Shown: one piece after another, positions 24,236-34,913 of the stretch | Numbering within the stretch: the stretch's first letter is position 1 | Layout: every line of letters begins with the position of its first letter | Origin: Amyelois transitella | Lineage: Eukaryota > Arthropoda > Insecta > Lepidoptera > Pyralidae | Assembly: GCF_032362555.1 (NCBI RefSeq) | Contig: NC_083506.1 | Span: 1,473,501 to 1,537,500, forward strand | Direction of reading: 5' to 3' | DNA: 64,000 nucleotides | Position numbers and translations under genes: made by a program | The notes under the pieces: generated by a model | What the model saw: only the letters and a program-made list of their open reading frames with translations | Database searches by the model: none | Told to the model about the DNA's origin: nothing

Positions 24236-24774
24236 GTTATCATTCAAATTATTAGAGTACTGATGTAATATAAATAGCTAAAATTTTAATTGGACCGAAA
24301 AATGTGGAGAATAAAGTCTGTAGATGGACCCCGGATCCCGAAGTCCGAAGCATTTCGTTGGGAGTTCAACCTGGATAAGGTCTAGTACTTATACCTACCA
24401 AAAATAGTGCCCAACATCAGGATTTAAAGGAGCCATAGGTACCTACATTGTAAAGTTAGTGTCGACCACAAAAAAACATCTTGACAATTCGGAAGTTTCT
24501 CTTAGGAACCCTAAAATGAGCATACATAATTTATCACTGCAACAGAAACGCTACTAAAAATAGCTTGCATTGCGACGGGAGGCGTTACTGATGGCATTGC
24601 GCAGTATATTTCTTGACAGCAGCAGGTTATAAAGGGCGTGAAAAGATTTAAGAGTCAGCCCGACCGCAACTACGTACCTGAAAATCGTTTTACAAATCCT
24701 GTGTGTTCTCTTATTAATGGATATCAAATATCTTTACTCTTCTTGAATTGTTTTTGGACTTTGAAATTGTAGCC

Positions 24775-24885
24775 AGTATTTCTCCACGCCAGTATCTATC
24801 CTCCTGACTTTAGTCCCAGTTGCATCCTCACGTCTCTGGAGAGGGGCCCAGGGTATGCCTTTGACCATGGATCATTGACTGCAGG
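24775..24885 (-). mobile_element. Fragment of tRNA-like SINE (second family)
   Basis: Contains TAGTCCCAGTTGCATCCTC and CTCTGGAGAGGGGCCCAGGG, matching the body of the copy at 26215-26390 in the same orientation. Confidence 0.55.
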
Positions 24886-25486
24886 TATTAACCCCGTTTT
24901 ATAAGATCCAGAAAATAATTTGAATGGCCATAATTTGAATTAGTAGGTAAGTTCACCTATTGTAAAGTTTTAAATAAATAAATAATATGTTAACCTACCA
25001 ATTTCAAAACATCGACGTTAGTGTGGTATTATAATTTGCGTTTTGTGGTGCCCATGCACTTTACACCGGGGTCATGCCAAAACACGGTTTATAGGCCGCT
25101 ATGCCAAGGAAACGAAGTTTATAAGCCGATGAAATATTACGATAAAAGTAACCGCGGAAGATATTCTTTTGTCAGTGACCATATAAAGATCGAATAACTT
25201 CGCGTGTAAAGATACCAAGACACGCATAGTAAAGTTTATAAACATACAAATCAGTGAAACGTCTATAAGTATAGATATTTCACGGATTTACCCATTTGAC
25301 GCAGTACAGCTACAATTAAGGGAAAAGATGAATTTGTTTATACTTTAACTAAGTACTTTAGTGTAAGATATATTATAGACGTCAACCAATGTTGTGAAAT
25401 CAAAAGATATGAAGTGAAAGATGTGATGTTTGAACAGTCCCATAACATTGAAAAAAAAATTAATATTTGAATTGAATTTGTATCAC

Positions 25487-25545
25487 GCCTCTTTCCCGTT
25501 GGGGTAACAGACTACTTCTTACCAATTGCCACGATCCTTAGAGCA
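25487..25545 (-). mobile_element. LINE 3'-end fragment
   Basis: CGCCTCTTTCCCGTTGGGGT and CCACGATCCTT are the reverse complement of the SGKEA / RDRGKW coding end seen at 2760-2800. Confidence 0.6.
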
Positions 25546-25902
25546 CGGTGGTTGCATGTACATATATTCTCTTAACCACCGAAAACAAAAAGGAATTGTG
25601 CTTTTCTAAAATGCTAAGTTTAAACTCTAACCGTACAATCGTTTTAGACCATATTTTGTGCCAGGAATGCGTAGTATCGAATAATATTGCAATATCAAAT
25701 AGATATAAAGATAATTGACCGCAAAACTGTCAACCGGGCGTACCTAAGTATTGCTAAATCCTCAATTATGGTTACATCGAATAGTAATTTGCTGCACGCT
25801 CAAATAGCATCGGTCTGTGCAAACTTCATTTTGTCACCTAACTCGCGACCGAACCGAAAGATAAATAGATACCTTAAAAGCAATCGCTAAAATCTAAATT
25901 AC

Positions 25903-26164
25903 CGTGTGCCGCGTGGCTCCCGGCACCAATACAAAAAAGAATAGGACCACTCCATATCTTTCCCATGGATGTCGTAAAAGGCGACTAAGGGATAGGCTAA
26001 CAAACTTGGGATTCTTTTTTAGGCGATGGGCTAGCAACCTGTCACTAGTTGAATCTCAATTCTATCGTTAAGCCGAATAGCTGAACCTGGCCATTCAGTC
26101 TTTTCAAGACTGTTGGCTCTGTCTACCCCGCAAGGGATATAGACGTTACCATATGTATGTATGT
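25903..26164 (+). mobile_element. Repeat A copy with 11-bp target-site duplication
   Basis: Forward copy flanked by exact ATCTAAATTAC at 25892-25902 and 26165-26175. Ends in ATATGTATGTATGT. Essentially full length. Confidence 0.92.
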
Positions 26165-26214
26165 ATCTAAATTACATAAGGTATATCTACATATAAAATA
26201 TTTAAATAAAGATA

Positions 26215-26390
26215 CCCACATTCTTCCTCCTGGCTATAGTCCCGGTTGCATCCTCTCCACTCTGGAGAGGAGCCCGGGATGTGCCTGTGACCTTGGATCC
26301 TGGACCGGGTGGGATTCGAACCGGTGCCTTTGTACGCAACACTCGTTTTAACCGGATTCCTAAGAGATTCGACTACCGACGCTCTGTTTA
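26215..26390 (-). mobile_element. tRNA-like SINE (second family)
   Basis: On the minus strand a GGTTCGAATCCC box-B-like sequence follows a tRNA-like head (GTCGGTAGTCGAATCTC). A body with TCTCCAGAGTGGAGAGGATG follows. A SINE origin is inferred from the Pol III box and the second partial copy at 24775-24885. Confidence 0.6.
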
Positions 26391-27308
26391 AAGTTTGATG
26401 AGATGCTGATACCCATTCTGGCAACAAAAATGGAAATTACCATTAAACCAGAATACCTGTCTATATTGTTCTGATTGCTATGGGTACCATTTCGATAAAT
26501 TTTTGATTTCCAATTTCAGAGTCATTGTTTTGCCAAATAAAAATCCTAAGTTATTAATGTAATTAATTTATTAAAAAACAATATTTACAATGTTATTTCT
26601 CTATTAAATATATTGGCATGCATTCACATGTCCTTTGACTATTCTAACTTAAGCATAACAATTATAAAATTAATGCATTAGTACCACACATTCATTTAAA
26701 ATAAAATAAAATTGAAAGTACTTGCAACTTTAAAAAAAAAACTGTATTATGCACCATATATAATAACTGCCATCCAGGTGAACGTTTCAGTCTTTTCGAT
26801 ACTACTTTCTTCTTATACATTTTTACGAATGTTTTGTTTGTGTGTTTCTTCACGCCCAAAATTAAGGGTAAATACGAAACAATAATGTAACTTGTATATA
26901 AATATAAACTTGTATATTGTAGATTTCTGATATCATGATCACAATAAATAGTGTAGACTTCAGAGTTACTTTTTAATGTCATTTAGATTATAAAGTCATA
27001 AAGATGAGGTAGATGCCTTATTTATCAGATAATTTTCACAGGCCCGGTAACAGTTACCATTTTTTATTTGAAATGTCCTTACAATTTAAAAAATAATGTT
27101 TATAATGAAATACATTCAAAAGTAATTTATCATCAAAATATATAAAGAAACATGTCAAGGAAAAAAACTGTTGAGTCACATACATTCACCCAAGCACAAT
27201 CACTTCAGCGTCTTCCATACAAACCAAGAAATATCAAATTAACATTATGCAGATCTGATAATATCATTATTGAAGTTCGAAAAAACACATATTAAAACTA
27301 AAACACTC

Positions 27309-30300
27309 CTAATGATCACCTAGCCTATTAAAAACGTTCCTAGTTATAGTGAAATTATTAGCATTCTTTGTACCTAACCTAGCCTTGACTCCCTCCGGTT
27401 CGGGCATAGACAATCTCCTCTCCGGCTTGTTGAACACTACGCCTGTTTTTGGCGCGAAAGCCTTTGTTTTATTGACAACACTTTGATTAGATTCAATTTC
27501 TTTGTACTGCACTTGGTTAGAGAACTTCACTGATTTCGATTTCGGTAACGCCAATTTTTCTTTGGCGCTTAGCGGCGTTTCGTCCGCTCTCATGGTGCAC
27601 CCGACGGCTATTTTCCGTTCATTCTTCGTTGTGGTGACTGTTACTACTTTCTTGACTACTGCTGTACTTTTCAGTATGCCTTCGTACTTCAGCGCGTCTT
27701 TAGGGACGGGTATGACAGAGTCCTGCGGTTTCGCGGCGGGCTTGGAGCCGAGCCGCTCGTATATCGGCTTGACGGAGGCTTTCGCTGGCGCGGCTTTGGG
27801 TAGCTCAGAGTTACCGAGCCGAGAAAATACTGTGGTTTTGTTTGAAGTTGCTGTAATGAAAGAAAAAGTAATTTATTTGAGGGAAATCAACGTGGTATTT
27901 AAGTTAGTTTAACTATTGTTTATATGAAGCAATGTTAATGAATAAATAACCAATCTGTTTATCTTATATTATATAGAAGTTTAAAGTATTAATTAAATAA
28001 ATATATCCAGGTCAGATTACACAGATTGAGTCTTCAGAGTTAGTTCGAAACTTTTGTTAGGAGATACTAATACCAACCAAATGTATTACAAATACCAACC
28101 TTCTTTCACAGTAAGCTGCGGGGGGGACGCGAAGCGTATTAGACGAGACTTCTTAATGTTGCTGTCATGTGATTGGATCCTAAAGAAAAAAAATGTGTTT
28201 GTCATTGCCATTTTAAATAAAGTAATTTTCCGATATTCTTTACCTTTGCAAATCTCATGGGAATAGTAGTTTTTCCGAAATAAAAGATGAAATATAAGTA
28301 CCCTATTTTACACTTGAAGATCTCTGTAGGAAAATTTGACAAATTGGTAAGTAAATGCTTTATTGTTTACTTAATGTACTCCATTACAAATATAAAACAG
28401 TAGAACAATACAAAGGCGGGCTTATCCCTAAGTGGGATCTCTTCCAACCAACCTGACATTAAGAGGATCGCATACAAAATTGAGGCGGGAGTGAACAACA
28501 GTCGAATAGTTTTTGCGTTTATTATAGGTATGCATGTATTACAAAGTCTAAATTAAGAATATATCGACTTACCCAGTGTCTGCAAGTTTCCTCTTGGCTT
28601 GTGGTGCGGAATTACTCTGTGAGGGGGAGCTGGGAGACTGCCGCGTGTAGTGCTCCAACATGCGGGAGGCCGCTGGATACACAAATGTTATTTATAACAA
28701 AAATTATTTAACAACACTACTAAAAACTGTAAGACTCTGGAATGCCTTACCCAGAGACCTCAGATGGATAACCAACAGGCATAATTAATGATACATACAT
28801 ACATACATATGTTCACGTCTATATCCCTTGCGGGGTAGACAGAGCCAGAATCTTGAAAGGACTGAATGGCCATGCTCAGCTATTTGACTTAATGATAGAA
28901 TTGAGATTCAAATAGTGACAGGTTGCTAGCCCATTGCCTAAAAAAGAATCGCAAGTTTGCAAGCCCATCCCTTAGTCGCCTTTTACGACATCCATGGGAA
29001 AGAGATGGAGTGGTCCTATTCTTTTTTGTATTGGTACCGGAACCACACGGGAGATCTCTGAGGTCTGATTAAAATTACATTTTCTCTTCTTCTGAAAGCA
29101 AATGGCGGAATGATTCATCATCTCCTACACATGTCAATAATATTTATGTATATTCTTATTTATGTATGTCTATGAATAAAACATGAGTTTTTTTTTCACT
29201 CCTTAATTTGACACCAGATTATTTATCTGTTTGCTATTTTCTTAGGGAAACCCTGTAATTCAGTAAGTGATGTATCCAATTTTGAAAATAAATCTATTCT
29301 ATTCTATTAAACGACGCAGTTTAGAGTGCCACCGTCCGACAACTAGGGACTGGTGTCGGTGGCACGCTGCACGGGCACTAAGGCTATCTACAAACACAAA
29401 CCTGGTACTGTGTGGTAACCTGCCAATCCTATATTTATTCATTTGCGAGCTTATTAAAAACAAAGTAATTTACAAATCTCCACTTTAAAGCAATAAGATG
29501 ACACATAAGAACCAATTAAATATAGGGACTGTTTCAACATTTTGTTGGGATGTTGAGAATCAAAGGGCATAGACAATAGAAAGCAATTTTTTCACACTAG
29601 CTCACAAACACTTACGTGAGGATGGCTGTGCGACTGTGGCTCTGCCGGTGACTGCGGCGACGGGCACTTTCGGGGCTGCCGTGCTGAGAACCCTGTCTCG
29701 GGCTGTGTTCTCGTGGACTTGTTTGGCATGTCTGAAAAATAATAATAAATTTATAAGCCCTTATTCCGATTTTCATTGCAATTGTTAAAACTTCATTCTA
29801 TAATTTGTGTTTTGCGTGTATTCTTCTGATAATGTGTTTGCCAGTCGGCAAAGGCCTCCTTTAATCGTTCCCATTCTGGTTTTTGCCTGCTACACTACAT
29901 CGTGTCCTACCAGCAACCTGTCTTGTGTAGATAAGCTTGAAAAGATTGAAAGGCCATATTAAGGAACATATTAAGATATATGATAATTAGGCAATAAATG
30001 ATTGAGTATGGATTATAAGAACTTACGGATAAAATATTGTATACATACCTTAGAATTGCAATGACATCACCCATTCGTGTAATGCCCATGTCTCGAAGAT
30101 ATTCCTTGTTGAGGTCCAGAAGCATATCATTCTGGATTCGGTTCTCCGTAAACGTTAGGGCATATGTAGCACTGACGTCCGACGGAATGCCAGCTGCGGT
30201 GAAAAAGCTAACCCACATCCCTGTTTGGGCAAAAACTTGAATTAAAATGATACATAACATCATATTTGAATGATATTTTATGACACAAATGGCTAAAATA

Positions 30301-30392
30301 AAAAGATAATTTTGGTGCAAAACAACCTTGAGACAAGTCGTTTATTTTCGCTTACCAGTTAAATGAGAATCCATTTTATTTAATCCACTCAT
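27309..30392 (-). CDS. SAM-domain protein, C19orf47-like
   Basis: Exons 30392-30356, 30220-30049, 29731-29616, 28672-28573, 28179-28100 and 27850-27309 join in phase to 348 aa. Near the N-terminus is a SAM-like domain: [33 protein letters not shown] and [11 protein letters not shown]. This follows the human C19orf47 order WIQFFKEAGIP / [14 protein letters not shown] / GDIIAILKHAK. A middle Lys/Arg patch (QAKRKL) precedes a tail with repeated short motifs VFSRLG, IYERLG and VFNRLG; the last is the C-terminus. Such RLG repeats also occur in the vertebrate protein. Molecular function is not established; SAM domains usually mediate oligomerisation or partner binding. The start used is the first ATG of exon 1, with a second in-frame ATG six codons later. 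Confidence 0.9.
27991..28072 (-). mobile_element. 3' fragment of tRNA-derived SINE (first family)
   Basis: AATAAATATAT...GATTACACAGATTGAGTC...GTTAGGAGATACTAA is the reverse complement of the 3' end of the complete copy at 59501-59755. In the C19orf47-like intron 5. Confidence 0.6.
28793..29052 (-). mobile_element. Repeat A copy, nearly complete
   Basis: From CATACATACATACATATG to GGAACCACACGG, in the third intron of the C19orf47-like gene. No target-site duplication recognised. Confidence 0.85.
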
Positions 30393-32303
30393 TATACGTT
30401 ATGGTATCAAAGCTAAAATATCAAATTTTAGCTTTTTCAACAAAATTTTATACAAGATGTGCAAAATCCTAAAATAAATTTAATCTATATCGTGTACCGA
30501 CATTAGATTTTTTCACCACAAACTAAACAGAGATAATATTTTTTCACTTCGTAAATCCGTTTTGACATTGATTGACAGCTAATTCACAAAAACTTCAGTG
30601 TTGCTAACAGTTGTTCATGACAACGCGGTAAGCGTTCATTATAATCTTGATAATAAAAAAAGCACCAATTTCTTTTATTGGCTAATAATTTTTTATTAGG
30701 CAGACAGTGTAGTTTTTTTCGCAAACGAAATGTATACCTTTTTATGTATACTTTTGGTGAAAGGGTGTCTCAAATTATTTTATGCAAAACCGTGTTGAGA
30801 ATACGCAGAGCAGGACCTAAATTGACCTACACTGCTTTTTTGTACCATGACTACATAAATTTTTATTTTTCTTAGTCGTCTTTTAGGACGTTCATGGGAA
30901 TGAAATGGAGTGGTCCTATTCTTATATACTGGAAACCACACAGCACTTTAGAATAATAAAGTACTGAATTTATAGTTCTTTTTAAAAACTACTTAGTTCT
31001 AGACTTCTAGGTAATTTCCTAGAAGCATTAAACTTTTATTTTAATCACACAGAAAGAATTTGCAAATTTATAAGGCACAGCACAGTCTCTAGCGTCAAAA
31101 TTAATTAACTTGGCAACACCGACGCTCAGCCAAGAATAAACATGTGCGAGCCTGTTCTCCATTAAAGGATCCGTACGTTTTAACTTACATATAATAACTT
31201 TTCACATAATACATACATAACACGTGTAAATCGTTAGGATGTTACATAGGTACTTACTTATTGTTTGGTTATTTTTGATTTTCACTTAATAAAGAAAACT
31301 TTAGTCCCTGAACTAACTTTTATTTAAAAAAATTATTAAATCTCACTTGAAGGAAAAAGGTGTATTTGATTTTATTTTATCTGCATTAATACTTTGCCAA
31401 ATAGTCTACATGGAGTAATTATAAAAACAAATAAGCAAAGATTTTTATAACAAGTAATTAATTCAAATTTAGGTGATAGTGACTGATGGTGTTATATAAA
31501 TCAGACACTTTGGACAGTCAACTGGAATCTACCCTATTCTCTATTTAAAATTAGGGACAGGTCTCTTACCTGTCCCTCATTTAAAAAGCTAAAATATTAC
31601 GACACAGTAAAGTTGACATTTGAATTTATTATTATTTTATTTTAACTTATTTTATTTGTATTTTTATATTAAGGTTAATTAATTTATTTAAGTATAGATT
31701 GATTTTTATTTTTAAATTTTGATTGCGATTCGATTTTTAATTTAATATTGATTTAATTTTATCTATTTGATTTTATTGAAAATTGTATATGGATCTTTGT
31801 TGTCTGAAATAAATGAAATTTATTTTAAAGTAGGTATATTTCCTACATTGATAGACACAGCAAAGAAATCTGCACTGTATTATGTTCTTCAATTACATTG
31901 ATTTCTGTTTTTTTATCTAAAAGAATATGAGTAAAAGTGAAATATTGCATTTTTGCTTCAAATTCTCGTTAACTTTTAATAGGTACCTAATCCGTTACTA
32001 ACCCATGAATTTAAGAAACAAAGAAGAAGAAGCATGAATAACCACTCATATAGAGACACGCCCGTCACAGCATTGTGTTGGTTCTGTATTTTCTACTGAA
32101 CTGAACTCTAAATTGATTTGACATTTGACATTTCAAGTATCGATTTTCTTTCTAGGTTTGTTTGTTTGTTTCAAGGAAAGTAGGAGGTAGGAGTAGGAGG
32201 TCGGTTTCGGATTCTGTTCAATTCAAAGGGATAACACGAAGAACTCGGTCGGTCATAGTAATTTTAATCACGTTGCATTGCGAATCTAAGTATTATTTTA
32301 ACA
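30393..32303. other. Intergenic region between divergent genes
   Basis: Separates the C19orf47-like gene (-) from PHPT1 (+). It contains a repeat A head fragment (30870-30945, minus) and very AT-rich sequence around 31610-31830. No exon seen. Confidence 0.55.
30870..30945 (-). mobile_element. Repeat A head fragment
   Basis: AGTCGTCTTTTAGGACGTTC ... GGAGTGGTCCTATTCTTATA ... ACCACACAGCAC. Only the 5' third of the element. Confidence 0.65.
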
Positions 32304-33421
32304 ATGTCAGCAATTTCTAAGGCTCTTTCAGTAGCCAAAAATAAATGTGCTTGTTTAGCTAAACAGCTGACTTTTGGTACAGAATTTAACATCTTGCTGA
32401 AATTGTCGGTATATAATTTCGATAGTAACCGAAATACTTTCTTACAGCTAAAGCATCTAATCCATCCTCCAGAAACATGAGCTGCGTTTGCCCGGCGCTG
32501 GCAGCGATTCCTAAAGTGGACATAGATCCCGAAGGAGTTTTTAAATACATATTATTGAGAGTACATGAAAAAGGGAAAGAGGATGATGAAGTATTTGTTA
32601 CCATTGTCAGAGGGTATAGAAGGTGTAATTACCACTCAGATATTTATGAAGAGGTATGTTGTCTAAGAGTGTGTCCAGTGTTATCCAAGTAAACTTGGGA
32701 TTCTTTTTGTAGGCGATGAGCTAGCGACCTGTCACTATTTGAACCTTAATTCTCTGGTAAGACTCTGGTGGCTCTATCTACCCCGCATGTTTTTTGAAAA
32801 AGTCTTTGTCCAAGAAAGATTTCTTGGACAACATACATACACATTGCCACATTAAGTATCTACTTCCTTGCACAATTTTATATAAAAATTGTGCAGGTAT
32901 TTTGGTTACAAATTCCTTAATATTTATATATATTAATATTTTTTGGATATAGTATGTTCAAGAGTATGAATCCAAATATTGTATCAGTTATAATGAATAA
33001 CTGATACATTTGGATTCATGCAAAGCTATGTTTTGTGGATACTTACTATAATTTATTTTTAGTAAAAAAATATACATCTAACATAGCATACAGTACAATT
33101 TTAAATGCTTCATTCCATTCAAGCAAGGATGTGTTCAAACTTAAATCATTTTATTTTACAAATTTGTAAGAAATTTTAGTAGAAAACTTAACAACAATAT
33201 TTGTTATAATAAATTATAATTTTTAGGTACAAACTAAGCTGGAGCCTCTAGACTGTGAGCCAATGGGTGGAGGAAGGATATCTCATGACCCTGACCACAA
33301 AAAGATTCATATCTATGGTTACTCTCAAGGTTATGGTAAAGCTGATCATGAAATAACTGCTAAACTTGTCAAGGAGGCATACCCTGGATACTATATAACT
33401 ATCAGCGATGAAGGTTATTAG
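32304..33421 (+). CDS. PHPT1: 14-kDa phosphohistidine phosphatase (PHPT1 / Janus family)
   Basis: Exons 32304-32376, 32448-32653 and 33227-33421 join in phase to 157 aa; human PHPT1 is 125 aa. The core matches the family in order: VDIDPEGVFKYILLRVHE, VRGYRRCNYHSDIYEE, GGGRISHDPDHKKIHIYGYS, and YPGYYITISDEGY at the C-terminus. His87 in NYHSDIYE corresponds to the catalytic His53 of the human enzyme; Lys57 and the GGGRISH loop are also conserved. The enzyme removes phosphate from phosphohistidine. The extra N-terminus (residues 1-34) is basic, lacks acidic residues and has Cys15 and Cys17. A second ATG (residue 35, position 32477) would give the usual length. AATAAA at 33518. No other family fits. 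Confidence 0.95.
32690..32800 (+). mobile_element. Repeat A fragment, internally deleted
   Basis: AACTTGGGATTCTTTTTGTA ... TGTCACTATTTGAACC ... GGCTCTATCTACCCCGCATG. In PHPT1 intron 2. Confidence 0.6.
32870..32894. repeat. Short perfect inverted repeat
   Basis: GCACAATTTT and AAAATTGTGC, 10-bp arms around a 5-nt centre, in PHPT1 intron 2. Confidence 0.65.
32966..33019. repeat. Inverted repeat with ~23-bp arms
   Basis: ATGAATCCAAAT / GTATCAGTTAT on the left are mirrored by ATAACTGATAC / ATTTGGATTCAT on the right, with a 5-nt loop. The only break is a 3-nt ATT insertion in the left arm. In PHPT1 intron 2. Confidence 0.8.
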
Positions 33422-33644
33422 CTCAAGATATTATATCTAAATGTGTTGATGTATTTTATTCTTAATAAATCGATCTAAATGTGTCAATGTAATTAATATA
33501 TGTATATTTTTATGGTTAATAAAGCATAGCCCTTTATGTCTCTTAGAAGTTGTTTTGAATAGCCATCATTGACTTGACTCTGTTTATTTAACCTGATATT
33601 ATCAGCTTGTACTCAAAAGAATATGCAATGGATACATGCTGTAT

Positions 33645-33770
33645 CCATGTATACAGTCACGTCTTTATCCCTTGCGGGAAAGACAGCCAACAATCTTGAA
33701 AAGACTGATAAGCCACGTTCAGCTTTTTGGCTTGATGATAGAATTGAGATTCAAATAATGACTCCAGATG
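33645..33770 (-). mobile_element. Repeat A fragment (3' half)
   Basis: GTCACGTCTTTATCCCTTGC through GAATTGAGATTCAAATAATG, downstream of PHPT1. Confidence 0.65.
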
Positions 33771-33861
33771 GGGGTTTCTTATTACCAAAATTTAGTTTCC
33801 CATGTAGAAAAAAACAGACGCGAAATTGCAGGTATCATAACCATTTATTATTATAACTAAC

Positions 33862-34673
33862 TAGCTGTGCCCGCGACTTTGTCCGCGTGGAACAGTTATT
33901 TTGGGCATCATATTTATTTTTGTAAACATCCTCCTCGGCTTTATCAATTATAGCTGCTAATTGTTATGCGACTTGGCGATGACTTGGCCCACATCATTAC
34001 CCGCGACGGAACGGAGACCGTATAGTGAGATGAGAGGCCTTTGCCCAGTAGTGGGATCTTACAGGCGGTCACGCATATTAGAAAGAACGCTGGTTCGCCG
34101 TATTAAATATATCGCTGCAAATTGCTTATAACGACTATATCTCAAAACCTATTCGTCTGATTTATATACTGTAAATAGCAATTTTAGTCTACATGAAAAG
34201 CCGAAAGTAATAAACACATTTATTTGGATAAGGATTAATACTGAATTAAAGAAAATTGGTTTCAAAATAACTTATGTTTATAATGAAAAAATAATCTTAA
34301 AAAATGAACATAAAAGTGGTTATTGTAAGTAAACCTTAAGAGATAGATATATGCTCTCGCGGACTTTTTTGTGGCAAAAAATGAGTACTTCACATCTTTA
34401 GTACATTGTTTTACTATATCTTTGTTGGTTTGCGCAGCGTTCGCGTGGAAAGCTCGCAGATGGCTGACTCATTCAACTTTCACCTGCATTGTTGACGTTT
34501 CCCGTAGGAAATCCGGGATAAAATGTAGCCTATAGCCTTCCTCGATAAATAGACTATCTAACAGTGAAAGAATTATTCAAATCGGTTCAGTAGTTTCTGA
34601 GATTAGCGCGTTTAAACAAACAAACAAACAAAACAAACTCTTCAGCTTTATAATATTAGTATAGTAAGTATAG
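33862..34673 (-). mobile_element. Long non-autonomous Helitron-like element
   Basis: On the minus strand it begins CTATACTAATATTATAAAGC and ends GTCGCGGGCACAGCTAG. Conserved inner phrases include AAACTACTGAACCGATTTGA. It is about 810 bp, much longer than the 195-bp copy at 13479, with no coding sequence. It lies between PHPT1 and DPH2. Confidence 0.65.
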
Positions 34674-34913
34674 TATAGACAACTGATATTAAAATTATGT
34701 GAGTTGCACTGAATATCTTTGCTACACAATAAAAGTTATTATGAATTTGTCAATCACTGTCAGAAATTAATGAGTCACGTCACGTCGTGTATTTTTATTC
34801 TAAAATACGTATATTTTTGAGATTAAATCAAAAATATACGTGTTTATTTTATTCTGAAGAATTAATATACTCATAGAATAAGTTCTTTTTGTAACTCTAA
34901 TTTGTGCAGCAAT

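Larger units (their letters stand above)
22770..27308. other. Intergenic region with repeat relics
   Basis: No supported coding exon. It holds repeat A copies (24055-24235, 25903-26164), two pieces of a tRNA-like SINE (24775-24885, 26215-26390) and a LINE 3' fragment (25487-25545). The remainder is AT-rich and unassigned, apart from being upstream of the secreted protein promoter. Confidence 0.6.
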
